Shown: positions 15,359 to 23,069 of the stretch, in pieces
How positions within the stretch are numbered: the stretch's first letter is position 1
How the letters are laid out: each line of letters opens with the position of its first letter
From: Amycolatopsis orientalis DSM 43388
GTDB taxonomy: Bacteria > Actinomycetota > Actinomycetes > Mycobacteriales > Pseudonocardiaceae
NCBI RefSeq assembly: GCF_000411975.1
Contig: NZ_ASXG01000022.1
Span: 1 to 35,840 of the forward strand
Direction of reading: 5' to 3'
DNA: 35,840 bases
The notes under the pieces: model-generated
The model's input: the letters and a program-made list of their open reading frames with translations, nothing else
Told to the model about the DNA's origin: nothing
The model's database searches: none
Made by a program: the position numbers and the translations under genes

Positions 15359-16533
15359 CCAGCGCGCGCACGGCGATCCGGCGGCTCGCCACCGCCCAAG
15401 CCCTGACCTCGGCGGGCGACGGCGCGGTGCTGGCCGTGTCCGCCGTCCACTTCACCACCCGGGTCGGCCTGCCGGCGGGCATCGTGGCGCTCGGGCTTTC
15501 GCTCGGCGCCGCGACGAGCCTGACCACCACCGTTCCGTTCGGGACGCTGCTGGACCGGATCGGCGCCCGCCGTGCACTCGCGGCGGCCACCGTCGCTGCG
15601 GTCGCGGGCCTGTTGCTGTTCGCCGTCGCGCACACTGTTCCGCTGTACATCGCCGCGTGCGCGCTCTTCGCCTGCGGGCAGAGCGCGCTCGCGGCGGGCC
15701 GCCAAGCGGTCGTCGCGACCGTCGTGGCGCCCGAAGGCCGAGTCCGAGCCCGCGCTTTGCTGCACACTGCCGTGAACATCGGCATCGGCGCGGGCTCCGG
15801 GCTCGGCGCGCTCGTGTTGGCCGCCGGAACCAACGCGGTCACCGTTTTCGTCGTCGATGCCGCGTTGTTCGTTCTCGCCACCGCGCTTTACCTGCACGCC
15901 GGACCGGACGCGCCCACCGAACGCCAGACCGGCTGGCCGGCCTTGCGCGACCGCCGCTACGTCACCCTGACCGTACTGGCCGCGATCACCCAGCTGACCA
16001 TGCCGATCCTCAGCGTCACTCTTCCACTGTGGATAGTCACCCGAAGTTCTGCTCCACAATGGACGTCCGCGGTGGTGTTGCTGGCCAACACCGTCCTCGT
16101 CGTGCTCCTCCAACTGCCGATCAGCCGCCAGGTCCGCGACGCCCGCACCGCACGCCGATCCCTTGCCGTGGCCGGGATCTTCCTGATCGCCGCCTGCTCC
16201 GTCTTCGGCTCGCTCAGCGCTTCGCCGCACCCCGTGGTCCTGGCGCTAGCCGGCGCACTCCTGCTCACCGTCGCCGAAACAACCGCCTCCGCCGGCGCCT
16301 GGCACCTCGCGTTCAGCTTTGCCCCCGAAGGACATCAGGGCCAATACCAAGCGCTGTTCGCCACCAGCACCGCGCTCGCCCGCATCACCGGACCGATCGT
16401 GCTGGTCCCGCTGGTGCTGACGTTCGGCTTCCTCGGCTGGACGCTCGCCGGGCTCGGAATGCTGGCCGCGGCCGCCGCGCTGGCGGCCCTGGCCGCGCCT
16501 CAGCGGAAAGCGGACTGCCCGGTGATCGCCTGA
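15355..16533 (+). CDS. MFS transporter
   Basis: A 392-residue membrane protein with about 12 hydrophobic segments. GTLLDRIGARRAL between segments 2 and 3 is the MFS loop motif, and AAGRQAVVATVVAPEGRVRARALLHTAVNIGIGAGSGLGALVL in the N-terminal half is typical of the family's segment 4-5 region. Start 15355 was chosen because it overlaps the upstream stop (ATGA); an extension to 15307 would run into the AhpD-like gene. The substrate is unknown. Its 3' end overlaps the convergent acyl-CoA dehydrogenase gene by 34 nt, which is unusual for a metabolically unrelated pair. Confidence 0.9.
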   Translation: MTSARTAIRRLATAQALTSAGDGAVLAVSAVHFTTRVGLPAGIVALGLSLGAATSLTTTVPFGTLLDRIGARRALAAATVAAVAGLLLFAVAHTVPLYIAACALFACGQSALAAGRQAVVATVVAPEGRVRARALLHTAVNIGIGAGSGLGALVLAAGTNAVTVFVVDAALFVLATALYLHAGPDAPTERQTGWPALRDRRYVTLTVLAAITQLTMPILSVTLPLWIVTRSSAPQWTSAVVLLANTVLVVLLQLPISRQVRDARTARRSLAVAGIFLIAACSVFGSLSASPHPVVLALAGALLLTVAETTASAGAWHLAFSFAPEGHQGQYQALFATSTALARITGPIVLVPLVLTFGFLGWTLAGLGMLAAAAALAALAAPQRKADCPVIA

Positions 16534-17690
16534 CCGACGACCAGCGTGTGCATCTCGACGGTGCCCTCGTAGGTGAGCACCGATTCGAGGTTGTTCATGT
16601 GCCGGATCACCGGGTACTCCAGCGAAATCCCGTTCGCCCCGAGGATCGTGCGCGCGGTGCGGCAGATCTCGAGCGCCTCGCGGACGTTGTTCAGCTTGCC
16701 CAGGCTGACCTGTTCCGGCCTCAGCACCCCGGCGTCCTTGCGCCGTCCCAAGTGGATCGCGAGCAGCAACGCCTTCGTGTACTCGAGCGTCATGTCGACA
16801 AGTTTCTGCTGCGTCAGCTGGAACGCCGAGATCGGCTTGCCGAACTGCGTGCGGTCCTCGGCGTAGGACATCGCCGCCTGCAGGCAGGAACGCGCCGCGC
16901 CGACCGAACCCCACACGATGCCGAAGCGCGCTTCGTTGAGGCAGCTCAACGGTCCCTTCAGCCCGGTGACCTCCGGGAGCACCGCGTCCGCGGGCAGCCG
17001 CACGCCGTCGAGAACCAGCTCGCTCGTGACCGAAGCGCGCAGCGACATCTTGTGCTTGATCTCCGGAGCCGAGAAACCCGGCGTGTCGGTCGGCACCACG
17101 AAGCCGCGGACGCCCTTGTCGGTCTGCGCCCACACCACGGCCACGTCGGCGACGCTTCCGTTGGTGATCCACATCTTCCGGCCGTCGAGGACCCAGTCGT
17201 CGCCGTCGCGCCGCGCGCGGGTGCGCATGCTGGCCGGGTCCGAGCCGGCGTCCGGTTCGGTCAGCCCGAAGCAGCCGATCGCGTCGCCCGCCGCCATCGA
17301 CGGCAGCCACTGCTGCTTCTGCTCCTCCGAACCCCATTTCCAGATCGCGAACATCGCCAGCGAACCCTGCACCGACACCAGCGAGCGGATGCCCGAGTCG
17401 CTCGCCTCCAGCTCCAGGCAGGCGAGCCCGTACTCGGTCGCCGACATCCCGGCGCAGCCGTAGCCCTCCAGGTGCATGCCGAGCACCCCCAGCGACCCCA
17501 GATCCTTGGCCAGGCCGCGGACGTCGGGCAGTTCGCCGCGCTCGAACCAGTCGCCGACGTACGGGTCGATCCGGTCGGCGCAGACCCGCCGGACCGCGTC
17601 CGCGATCGCCTTCTCGTCTTCGGTGAACAGGTCGCCGAGCCCGGCGGGGTCGCGCGGATCCAGCGGCGGCAGGGACTTCGTAGCGCTCAT
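16500..17690 (-). CDS. Acyl-CoA dehydrogenase, glutaryl-CoA dehydrogenase-like
   Basis: A 396-residue FAD enzyme. Recognisable blocks are CFGLTEPDAGSDPASMRTRARRDGDDWVLDGRKMWITNG (FAD/substrate region), RTQFGKPISAFQLTQQKLVDM, and LTYEGTVEMHTLVVGQAITG near the C-terminus. The YEGT glutamate is the catalytic base position in glutaryl-CoA dehydrogenases, and the closing ItG motif also fits that branch. The likely reaction is alpha,beta-dehydrogenation (possibly with decarboxylation) of a dicarboxylyl-CoA in the cytosol. Start ATG 17690 has AGGAG upstream and overlaps the preceding CoA-transferase stop (ATGA). Substrate assignment is inferred from the CoA-transferase partner. Confidence 0.9.
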   Translation of the reverse strand: MSATKSLPPLDPRDPAGLGDLFTEDEKAIADAVRRVCADRIDPYVGDWFERGELPDVRGLAKDLGSLGVLGMHLEGYGCAGMSATEYGLACLELEASDSGIRSLVSVQGSLAMFAIWKWGSEEQKQQWLPSMAAGDAIGCFGLTEPDAGSDPASMRTRARRDGDDWVLDGRKMWITNGSVADVAVVWAQTDKGVRGFVVPTDTPGFSAPEIKHKMSLRASVTSELVLDGVRLPADAVLPEVTGLKGPLSCLNEARFGIVWGSVGAARSCLQAAMSYAEDRTQFGKPISAFQLTQQKLVDMTLEYTKALLLAIHLGRRKDAGVLRPEQVSLGKLNNVREALEICRTARTILGANGISLEYPVIRHMNNLESVLTYEGTVEMHTLVVGQAITGQSAFR

Positions 17691-18817
17691 TTCTTCTCCT
17701 CTGCGAGCCAGCGGCGAATCTCGTCGCTGTGCTGCCCCAGCCGGGGCGGGGCGGTGTAGCGGGCGACCGGCGTTTCCGAATAGCCGATCGGATGGCGGAC
17801 CTGGGGCGGCGCGTCGTCGCCGACCGACACCGTGGGGGCGAGACCGAGCGATTCCGCCAGCTTGAACCCGTCCGCGAGGTCGCCGACCGGACCGGCGGGC
17901 ACGCCGACTTCGGTCAGCCGCGCGGCCCACGCCTCCACTGTGTCGGCGCCGAGCTGCTGTTCGAGCGCGGCCCGCAGCTCCGGACGGTGGCGCACGCGTT
18001 CGGCATTCGTCGCGAACCGCCCGTCGTCGGCCAGTTCCGGAACGCCCAGCACCTCGGCGAGCCGGCGGAACTGCCCGTCGTTGCCGCAAGCCAGCGCGAG
18101 CACGTCGTCCTTGCAGCGCAACGTTTCGTACGGCGCGATCGACGGATGCGAATTGCCCATCCGGCGCGGTGCGCGCCCGGTGGTGAGATACGAAGAAGCC
18201 TGGTTGGCCATCGAACCGAGCAAACTGGACAGCAGATTCACCTCGACCCGCTGCCCGCGTCCGGTCTTCTCGCGGGCTCGCAACGCGGCGAGAATGCCGA
18301 TGGTGGCGTCCTTCGCGGCGAGCACGTCGACGAGCGCGACGCCGGCCTTCGTCGGTTCGTCGGTGCCGGTGACGCTCATCAGGCCGCCCATCGCCTGCAC
18401 GAGGAAGTCGTAGCCGGGCAGATCCGCGTCGCCGCCGAAGCCGGAAACCGAGCAGTACACGATGCCGGGGTTACCCACGCGGACGGATTCGTAGTCGAGC
18501 CCGCGCCGCCCCAGCGCGCCGGACCGGAAGTTCTCCACGAGCACGTCGGCGCGCCGGGCGAGCTCGCGCGCCAGCACCAGATCGTCCGGATCGCCGAGAT
18601 CGAGCACCACGGACTGCTTGGACCGGTTGGCGCATTCGAAATACGAGCTGGAGTGCGCGGTCCACGGCGGCCCCCAGCCGCGGGTGTCGTCCCCGGCCCC
18701 GGGCCGTTCGACCTTGATCACCGTCGCCCCGAGGTCGGCCAGGTTCACGCACGCCAGCGGACCGGCCAGCACCCGGCTGAAGTCCGCGACGACGACCCCG
18801 TCCAGTGGCATGCTCAC
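17687..18817 (-). CDS. Class III CoA-transferase (CaiB/BaiF family)
   Basis: 376 residues. The N-terminus PLDGVVVADFSRVLAGPLACVNLADLGATVIKVERPGAGDDTRGWGPPW and the block YDFLVQAMGGLMSVTG are hallmark class III sequences. Asp164 in GVALVDVLAAKDA is the expected nucleophile that forms the acyl anhydride. The enzyme transfers CoA between carboxylates and would activate the substrate for the coupled acyl-CoA dehydrogenase, for example glutarate to glutaryl-CoA using succinyl-CoA (inference). Start GTG 18817 is favoured over ATG 18811 because AGGAGGT lies 6 nt upstream of the GTG. It is divergent from an IclR regulator, with a palindromic operator candidate between them. Confidence 0.9.
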   Translation of the reverse strand: MSMPLDGVVVADFSRVLAGPLACVNLADLGATVIKVERPGAGDDTRGWGPPWTAHSSSYFECANRSKQSVVLDLGDPDDLVLARELARRADVLVENFRSGALGRRGLDYESVRVGNPGIVYCSVSGFGGDADLPGYDFLVQAMGGLMSVTGTDEPTKAGVALVDVLAAKDATIGILAALRAREKTGRGQRVEVNLLSSLLGSMANQASSYLTTGRAPRRMGNSHPSIAPYETLRCKDDVLALACGNDGQFRRLAEVLGVPELADDGRFATNAERVRHRPELRAALEQQLGADTVEAWAARLTEVGVPAGPVGDLADGFKLAESLGLAPTVSVGDDAPPQVRHPIGYSETPVARYTAPPRLGQHSDEIRRWLAEEKK

Positions 18818-18852
18818 GAGCGCACCTCCTCGCTACGCATACTGGCATCAGA

Positions 18853-18868
18853 TTACGTATTTACGCAA
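18853..18868. promoter_or_regulatory. IclR operator candidate overlapping a promoter
   Basis: TTACGTA-TT-TACGCAA is an imperfect palindrome (6 of 7 positions per arm). It covers TTTACG (18860-18865), a possible -35 followed after 17 nt by TAGAGT (18883-18888) for the IclR gene. On the other strand it overlaps TAATCT, a possible -10 for the CoA-transferase gene. A further TACGCA lies at 18834-18839. Confidence 0.55.
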
Positions 18869-18917
18869 CCCACTGGTCCGGGTAGAGTCCGCGATCACCC
18901 GAGGAGAGAAAGCACCG

Positions 18918-19661
18918 ATGCCGACGCACCCCACGCCGGACGGCCGCCCGAGGCCGCACCACCGGATGATCGACCGGGTGTCGACCATCCTGGAACGGGC
19001 CGCGCGCTCCCGGAACGGGGTCACGCTCACCGAGTTCGCCCGCGAGCTCGACGCGCCGATGAGCTCGATCCAGGGCCTGGTCAACGGCCTCGTCGCGACC
19101 GGCTACCTCGACGAGCACGACCGCCGCTACTCCCTCGGCCCCGCGCCGTTCCTGCTCGTCCGGCTGGTCGGCCGCCCCACCGTCACCACCGTGTCGCACG
19201 AGGATCTCGAAGCGCTGCACGAGGAAACCGGGATGACCGCGGTGCTGGCGATCATGGTCGGCAGCGACCTCTATTACGTCGACCACGCCTCGCACGACCC
19301 GCGCTACGCCTACCTCGCCGAAGGTTTCGTGCGCCGCTCCCCGATCCGCACTTCGACGGGGTGGATCCTGCTGGCCGCCATGGAAAACCGCGATCTGTGG
19401 CCGCAGATCGGCGCCCTGCCGCCCGCGGACGCGGAACTGGTCGAGCGCTTCGTGCAGGACCTGACCCGGATCCGCGCCGAGGGCCTGGTCGCCGCGCCGA
19501 GCGCTTCGACCGAAGCGGACGGCGTGTCGGTCGCCGTGGTCGAAGACGGCCGGACCGTCGCCGCCGTCGGCATCATGGGCAGCCACGCCGAGGTGGCCGA
19601 GCGCAAGGACGAGCTGGCGAAGGTCCTGACCCAGCACCGTCGTGCGTGGCAAGCGCGCTAG
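18918..19661 (+). CDS. IclR-family transcriptional regulator
   Basis: 247 residues. The N-terminal winged helix (~20-80) reads VSTILERAARSRNGVTLTEFARELDAPMSSIQGLVNGLVATGYLDEHDRRYSLG. The C-terminal effector domain includes LEALHEETGMTAVLAIMVGSDLYYVDHAS, PIRTSTGWILLAAM and VSVAVVEDGRTVAAVGIMG. IclR proteins bind small organic acids; here it probably senses the CoA-transferase substrate or a product and controls the divergent degradation pair (inference). Start ATG 18918 has GAGGAGAG upstream. Its stop codon shares the palindrome CTAG with the stop of the convergent MarR gene, so both genes end on the same four bases. Confidence 0.9.
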   Translation: MPTHPTPDGRPRPHHRMIDRVSTILERAARSRNGVTLTEFARELDAPMSSIQGLVNGLVATGYLDEHDRRYSLGPAPFLLVRLVGRPTVTTVSHEDLEALHEETGMTAVLAIMVGSDLYYVDHASHDPRYAYLAEGFVRRSPIRTSTGWILLAAMENRDLWPQIGALPPADAELVERFVQDLTRIRAEGLVAAPSASTEADGVSVAVVEDGRTVAAVGIMGSHAEVAERKDELAKVLTQHRRAWQAR

Positions 19662-20068
19662 CAGCCGGGATCAACGCGCACGAGAGCCGCCAGCACCCCG
19701 CCGCCGGGATCCAGTTCGCCCTCCACCTCCGCCAGCTTGGCCGAGGCCCGCTGATGCGCACTGCGTCCGCGCGGCGCGAGGTACACCCGCACGCGGCGCC
19801 GGTCCTCGACGTCCACCTCGCGATACGCCGCCGCGGTGGTGACCAGCCGGTCGACCACCCGGGTCAGCGTCGGCCCGGTGACCAGCGTGCGCCCGGCCAG
19901 TTCGGTCATCGTGAGCCCGTCGCCCGCGGCGAGCGCGTCCAGCACCAGCCAGCCGTCGAGGGTCAGCCCCTCTTCCTTGAGCAGCGGCTCGATCCGCAGG
20001 GTGACCGCGCGTGCGGTGCGGGTGAGCGCGCGGATGAACGACGCCTCGGCCGCCTGTACCTGCCTCAT
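19658..20068 (-). CDS. MarR-family transcriptional regulator
   Basis: 136 residues. The winged-helix core LTLDGWLVLDALAAGDGLTMTELAGRTLVTGPTLTRVVDRLVTTAAAYREVDVEDRRRVRVYLAPRGR contains the recognition helix and the wing with the conserved D-x-R-R. Start ATG 20068 is preceded by GAGGG; an upstream extension to 20140 would read through the operator and is not favoured. It is divergent from the amidase operon, where an inverted repeat is a candidate binding site. By position it probably controls the amide genes in place of the AmiR antiterminator used in Pseudomonas (inference). Ligand unknown. Confidence 0.88.
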   Translation of the reverse strand: MRQVQAAEASFIRALTRTARAVTLRIEPLLKEEGLTLDGWLVLDALAAGDGLTMTELAGRTLVTGPTLTRVVDRLVTTAAAYREVDVEDRRRVRVYLAPRGRSAHQRASAKLAEVEGELDPGGGVLAALVRVDPGC

Positions 20069-20115
20069 CGCACCCGCCCTCGTTCCCGCCCTTGCGCAAA
20101 TGCCTCCGCATTGTA

Positions 20116-20159
20116 AGACTTTCAAATGGAAGCAAGTCAACCGGCAAGTTTGGAAGTCT
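20116..20159. promoter_or_regulatory. Inverted repeat between marR and amiC-like genes (operator candidate)
   Basis: AGACTTTCAAA (20116-20126) is repeated inverted as TTTGGAAGTCT (20149-20159), with 10 of 11 bases complementary and a 22-nt spacer. Within it CTTTC-AAAT-GGAAG is a smaller imperfect palindrome. It lies in the 110-bp gap between the divergent genes. A MarR-type dimer pair is the natural candidate ligand. Confidence 0.5.
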
Positions 20160-20178
20160 CAAGAAGCCCGGAGCCGGC

Positions 20179-21249
20179 ATGGGACTCGGAGTCGCCAGCC
20201 GCGCGAGCGCGTTGCGCGTCGCGCTGGTCGTCCCGCTGCAGGGACCGGCGGGCCTTTTCGGGCCCTCGTGCGAGGCGATCAGCGAACTCGCGGTCCGCGA
20301 ACTCAACGACGCGGGCGGCGTCCTCGGCCGCGAAGTGACGCTGGAGGTCGTCGACGGCGGCGCTCCCCCGGCCCAGGTCGCGTCGGCCGTGCGCCGGTTG
20401 GTCGACGCGGGCGAAATCGACGCGGTCACCGGTTGGCACATCTCTTCAGTCCGCAACGCGCTCGCGCCGGTGCTCGCCGACCGCGTCCCGTACGTGTACA
20501 CGTCGCTGTACGAAGGCGGCGAAAACCGTTCTGGCATCTACTGTTCCGGCGAAATACCGCGCGTGCAGATCCAGCCCGCCCTGCGGTGGCTGCGCGACAA
20601 CTGCGGCGCACGAACCTGGTTCGTGGCGGGCGACGACTACGTATGGCCGCGCGGTTCCGCGGACGCGATCCGGCGCTATGCAAGGGAACTCGACCTTCAA
20701 ATCGCCGGCGAAGCGTTCGTCGGGCTGGGCTCGGGTGACATGGCGAGGCTCGTCCGGCGCGTCGAAACGTCGGCGTGCGACGGGGTGCTCATGCTGTTCG
20801 TCGGACAGGACGCGGTCCGGTTCAACCGCCAGTTCGCCGCACGCGGCCTGCACGAGCAGATGCTGCGCTTCAGCCCGTTGATGGAAGAGAACATGCTGCT
20901 GGCCAGCGGAGCCGAAGCGACGCGAAACCTCTTCGTGTCCGCCGCATACTTCCGTTCGCTGGTCACCGCGGACGCGATGGACCTGCTCGGCCGCTACGTC
21001 CACCTGCACGGCCCGGCCGCGCCGCCGCTGAACAACGCGGCCGAATCCTGTTACGAGGGCTTGCATACGCTCGCCGAACTCGCCCGCCGCGCCGGCACTC
21101 CGGACCTGCGCGCGTTCAACGCCGCCATCGACGGAGTCGCCTACGACGGACCGCGCGGCACGGTCGAATTCCACGGCCAGCAAGCGGCCCAGCACGTGCA
21201 CCTCGCCGCCGCGCACGGCTGCGACTTCGACCCGATCACCCGGCTCTGA
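20179..21249 (+). CDS. amiC: AmiC-like periplasmic-binding-fold protein without a signal peptide
   Basis: A 356-residue protein of the type I periplasmic-binding fold (Leu/Ile/Val- and amide-binding branch). Typical blocks are LRVALVVPLQGPAGLFGPSCEAISELAVRELNDAGGVLGREVTLEVVDGG, VDAVTGWHISSVRNALAPVLADRVPYVYTSLYEGGE and WFVAGDDYVWPRGSADAIRRYAREL. The N-terminus has no hydrophobic export signal, so it should be cytoplasmic, as AmiC of Pseudomonas aeruginosa is. There it senses short amides and inhibits AmiR. No AmiR-like ANTAR protein is found here. Start ATG 20179 has GGAG 5 nt upstream. It is first in line with the amidase genes, but an 87-bp gap with its own promoter-like sequence follows, so it may be separately transcribed. 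Confidence 0.85.
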   Translation: MGLGVASRASALRVALVVPLQGPAGLFGPSCEAISELAVRELNDAGGVLGREVTLEVVDGGAPPAQVASAVRRLVDAGEIDAVTGWHISSVRNALAPVLADRVPYVYTSLYEGGENRSGIYCSGEIPRVQIQPALRWLRDNCGARTWFVAGDDYVWPRGSADAIRRYARELDLQIAGEAFVGLGSGDMARLVRRVETSACDGVLMLFVGQDAVRFNRQFAARGLHEQMLRFSPLMEENMLLASGAEATRNLFVSAAYFRSLVTADAMDLLGRYVHLHGPAAPPLNNAAESCYEGLHTLAELARRAGTPDLRAFNAAIDGVAYDGPRGTVEFHGQQAAQHVHLAAAHGCDFDPITRL

Positions 21250-21265
21250 CCCGTCCCGCCCGGTC

Positions 21266-21315
21266 TTGACGGCCGCTCTTCGCCCATTTATTTTCATCTG
21301 ACAGTATTTCATCTG
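21266..21315 (+). promoter_or_regulatory. Promoter and direct repeat upstream of the amiS-amiE-amiB genes
   Basis: TTGACG (21266-21271), a 17-nt spacer and TATTTT (21289-21294) form a good housekeeping-type promoter. TTTCATCTG occurs twice (21292-21300 and 21307-21315), 15 nt apart, overlapping the -10 and start region, and CTGACAG between them is a small palindrome. The repeats are a candidate regulator site. Confidence 0.55.
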
Positions 21316-21336
21316 GTACCAACTGAGGAGCGTGCG

Positions 21337-21963
21337 TTGAACAACGTCGGCCTGCTCTACGTCGGGGCGGTACTGCTGGTCAACGGGCTGATGCTGCTCG
21401 GGCGCGTGCCCGCGCGGTCGGCCGCCGCGCTGAACCTGTTCGTGGGCGGGCTGCAGTGCGTCACGCCGACGGTGCTGATCATCCAGGCGCACGGGGATTC
21501 CGAGGCGATCCTCGGCGCGTCCGGGCTGTTCCTCTTCGGCTTCACCTACCTGTACGTCGGGATCGCGAACCTCGCCGGGCTCGAACCCGAGGGCATCGGC
21601 TGGTTCTCGCTGTTCGTCGCGGCTGCGGCGCTCGTGTACGCCGGGTTGGCGTTCTGGCGGCAGGACGATCCGGTGTTCGGCGTCATCTGGCTGTCCTGGG
21701 CTCTGCTGTGGGGCCTGTTCTTCCTCGTGCTCGGGCTCGGCCGCGAGCAGCTGACCCGGTTCACCGGCTGGACGACCGTCCTGCTGAGCCAGCCGACCTG
21801 CACGCTGCCCGCGTTCCTCGCGCTCACCGGCGGCTACCGCTCCACCGGGACCACCGCGCTCATCGCCGCGGCGGCCGCCGTCCTGCTCGTCGCTCTCGCC
21901 GCGGTGCTCGGGTTCCGCGGCCAGCCCCGCCCTGTCCACGACCGCGCCGCGGCCGCGGCCTGA
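21337..21963 (+). CDS. amiS: AmiS/UreI-family amide or urea channel
   Basis: A 208-residue integral membrane protein with about 6-7 hydrophobic helices. [19 protein letters not shown] at the N-terminus, the [14 protein letters not shown] block and [31 protein letters not shown] are hallmark AmiS/UreI sequences. It would let short amides or urea cross the cytoplasmic membrane. The start is a TTG at 21337 with GAGGAG 6 nt upstream; no in-frame ATG or GTG fits that site. The gene ends 25 nt before the amidase gene, so the two are almost certainly co-transcribed. The last ~20 residues are Arg/Ala-rich and probably cytoplasmic. Confidence 0.92.
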   Translation: MNNVGLLYVGAVLLVNGLMLLGRVPARSAAALNLFVGGLQCVTPTVLIIQAHGDSEAILGASGLFLFGFTYLYVGIANLAGLEPEGIGWFSLFVAAAALVYAGLAFWRQDDPVFGVIWLSWALLWGLFFLVLGLGREQLTRFTGWTTVLLSQPTCTLPAFLALTGGYRSTGTTALIAAAAAVLLVALAAVLGFRGQPRPVHDRAAAAA

Positions 21964-21988
21964 CCCTCCCATCAGAAGGAGAATTCCC

Positions 21989-23026
21989 ATGCGACACGGT
22001 GACATTTCCTCGAGCCCGGACACGGTCGGCGTCGCGGTCGTGAACTACAAGATGCCGCGGCTGCATTCGAAGGCCGAGGTGCTGGACAACGCGCGCAAGA
22101 TCGCCGACATGGTGGTCGGCATGAAGGGCGGCCTGCCCGGAATGGACCTCGTCGTGTTCCCCGAATACTCGACACAGGGGATCATGTACGACGAGCAGGA
22201 AATGTACGACACCGCGGCCACCGTGCCCGGCGAGGAAACCGCGATCTTCTCCGCCGCCTGCCGCGAGGCCGACACCTGGGGCGTTTTCTCGATCACCGGC
22301 GAGCAGCACGAGGACCACCCGGACAAGCCGCCGTACAACACCCTGGTGCTGATCGACAACCACGGCGAGATCGTGCAGAAGTACCGGAAAATCCTGCCGT
22401 GGTGCCCGATCGAGGGCTGGTACCCGGGCGACACGACCTATGTCACGGACGGCCCGAAGGGGCTCAAGATCTCGCTGATCATCTGCGACGACGGCAATTA
22501 CCCGGAAATCTGGCGGGATTGCGCGATGAAGGGCGCCGAGCTGATCGTCCGCTGCCAGGGGTACATGTACCCGGCGAAGGACCAGCAGGTGCTGATGGCG
22601 AAAGCCATGGCGTGGGCGAACAATTGCTACGTCGCGGTCGCCAACGCGGCCGGCTTCGACGGCGTGTACTCGTATTTCGGGCATTCGTCGATCATCGGTT
22701 TCGACGGCCGGACGCTCGGCGAAACCGGCGAGGAAGAGTACGGAATCCAGTTCGCCCAGCTGTCGCTGTCGGCGATCCGGGACGCCCGGGAGTACGACCA
22801 GTCGCAGAACCACCTGTTCAAGCTGCTGCACCGGGGCTACTCGGGCGTGCACGCGGCCGGCGACGGCGACAAGGGCGTCGCGGACTGTCCGTTCGAGTTC
22901 TACCGCACGTGGGTCACCGACGCGCAGAAGGCGCAGGAGAGCGTCGAGGCCATCACGCGCAGCACGATCGGCGTCGCCGAATGCCCGGTCGGCCAGCTTC
23001 CTGCGGAAAAGACGAAACAGGCCTGA
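21989..23026 (+). CDS. amiE: Aliphatic amidase
   Basis: 345 residues, nearly colinear with the aliphatic amidase of Pseudomonas aeruginosa as I remember it ([20 protein letters not shown] start). The nitrilase-superfamily triad falls at the same numbers: Glu59 (VVFPEYS), Lys134 (KYRKILPWC) and Cys166 ([15 protein letters not shown]). The enzyme hydrolyses short aliphatic amides to carboxylate and ammonia in the cytoplasm; members of this branch form hexamers. Start 21989 has AGAAGGAG upstream. It follows the amiS gene by 25 nt and is followed after 43 nt by an AAA+ gene, an arrangement that recalls the Pseudomonas ami locus. Confidence 0.96.
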   Translation: MRHGDISSSPDTVGVAVVNYKMPRLHSKAEVLDNARKIADMVVGMKGGLPGMDLVVFPEYSTQGIMYDEQEMYDTAATVPGEETAIFSAACREADTWGVFSITGEQHEDHPDKPPYNTLVLIDNHGEIVQKYRKILPWCPIEGWYPGDTTYVTDGPKGLKISLIICDDGNYPEIWRDCAMKGAELIVRCQGYMYPAKDQQVLMAKAMAWANNCYVAVANAAGFDGVYSYFGHSSIIGFDGRTLGETGEEEYGIQFAQLSLSAIRDAREYDQSQNHLFKLLHRGYSGVHAAGDGDKGVADCPFEFYRTWVTDAQKAQESVEAITRSTIGVAECPVGQLPAEKTKQA

Positions 23027-23069
23027 TTCCCCGCTGGCTGCCGGTTTTTCGGTTCAGGGAAAGGACACC

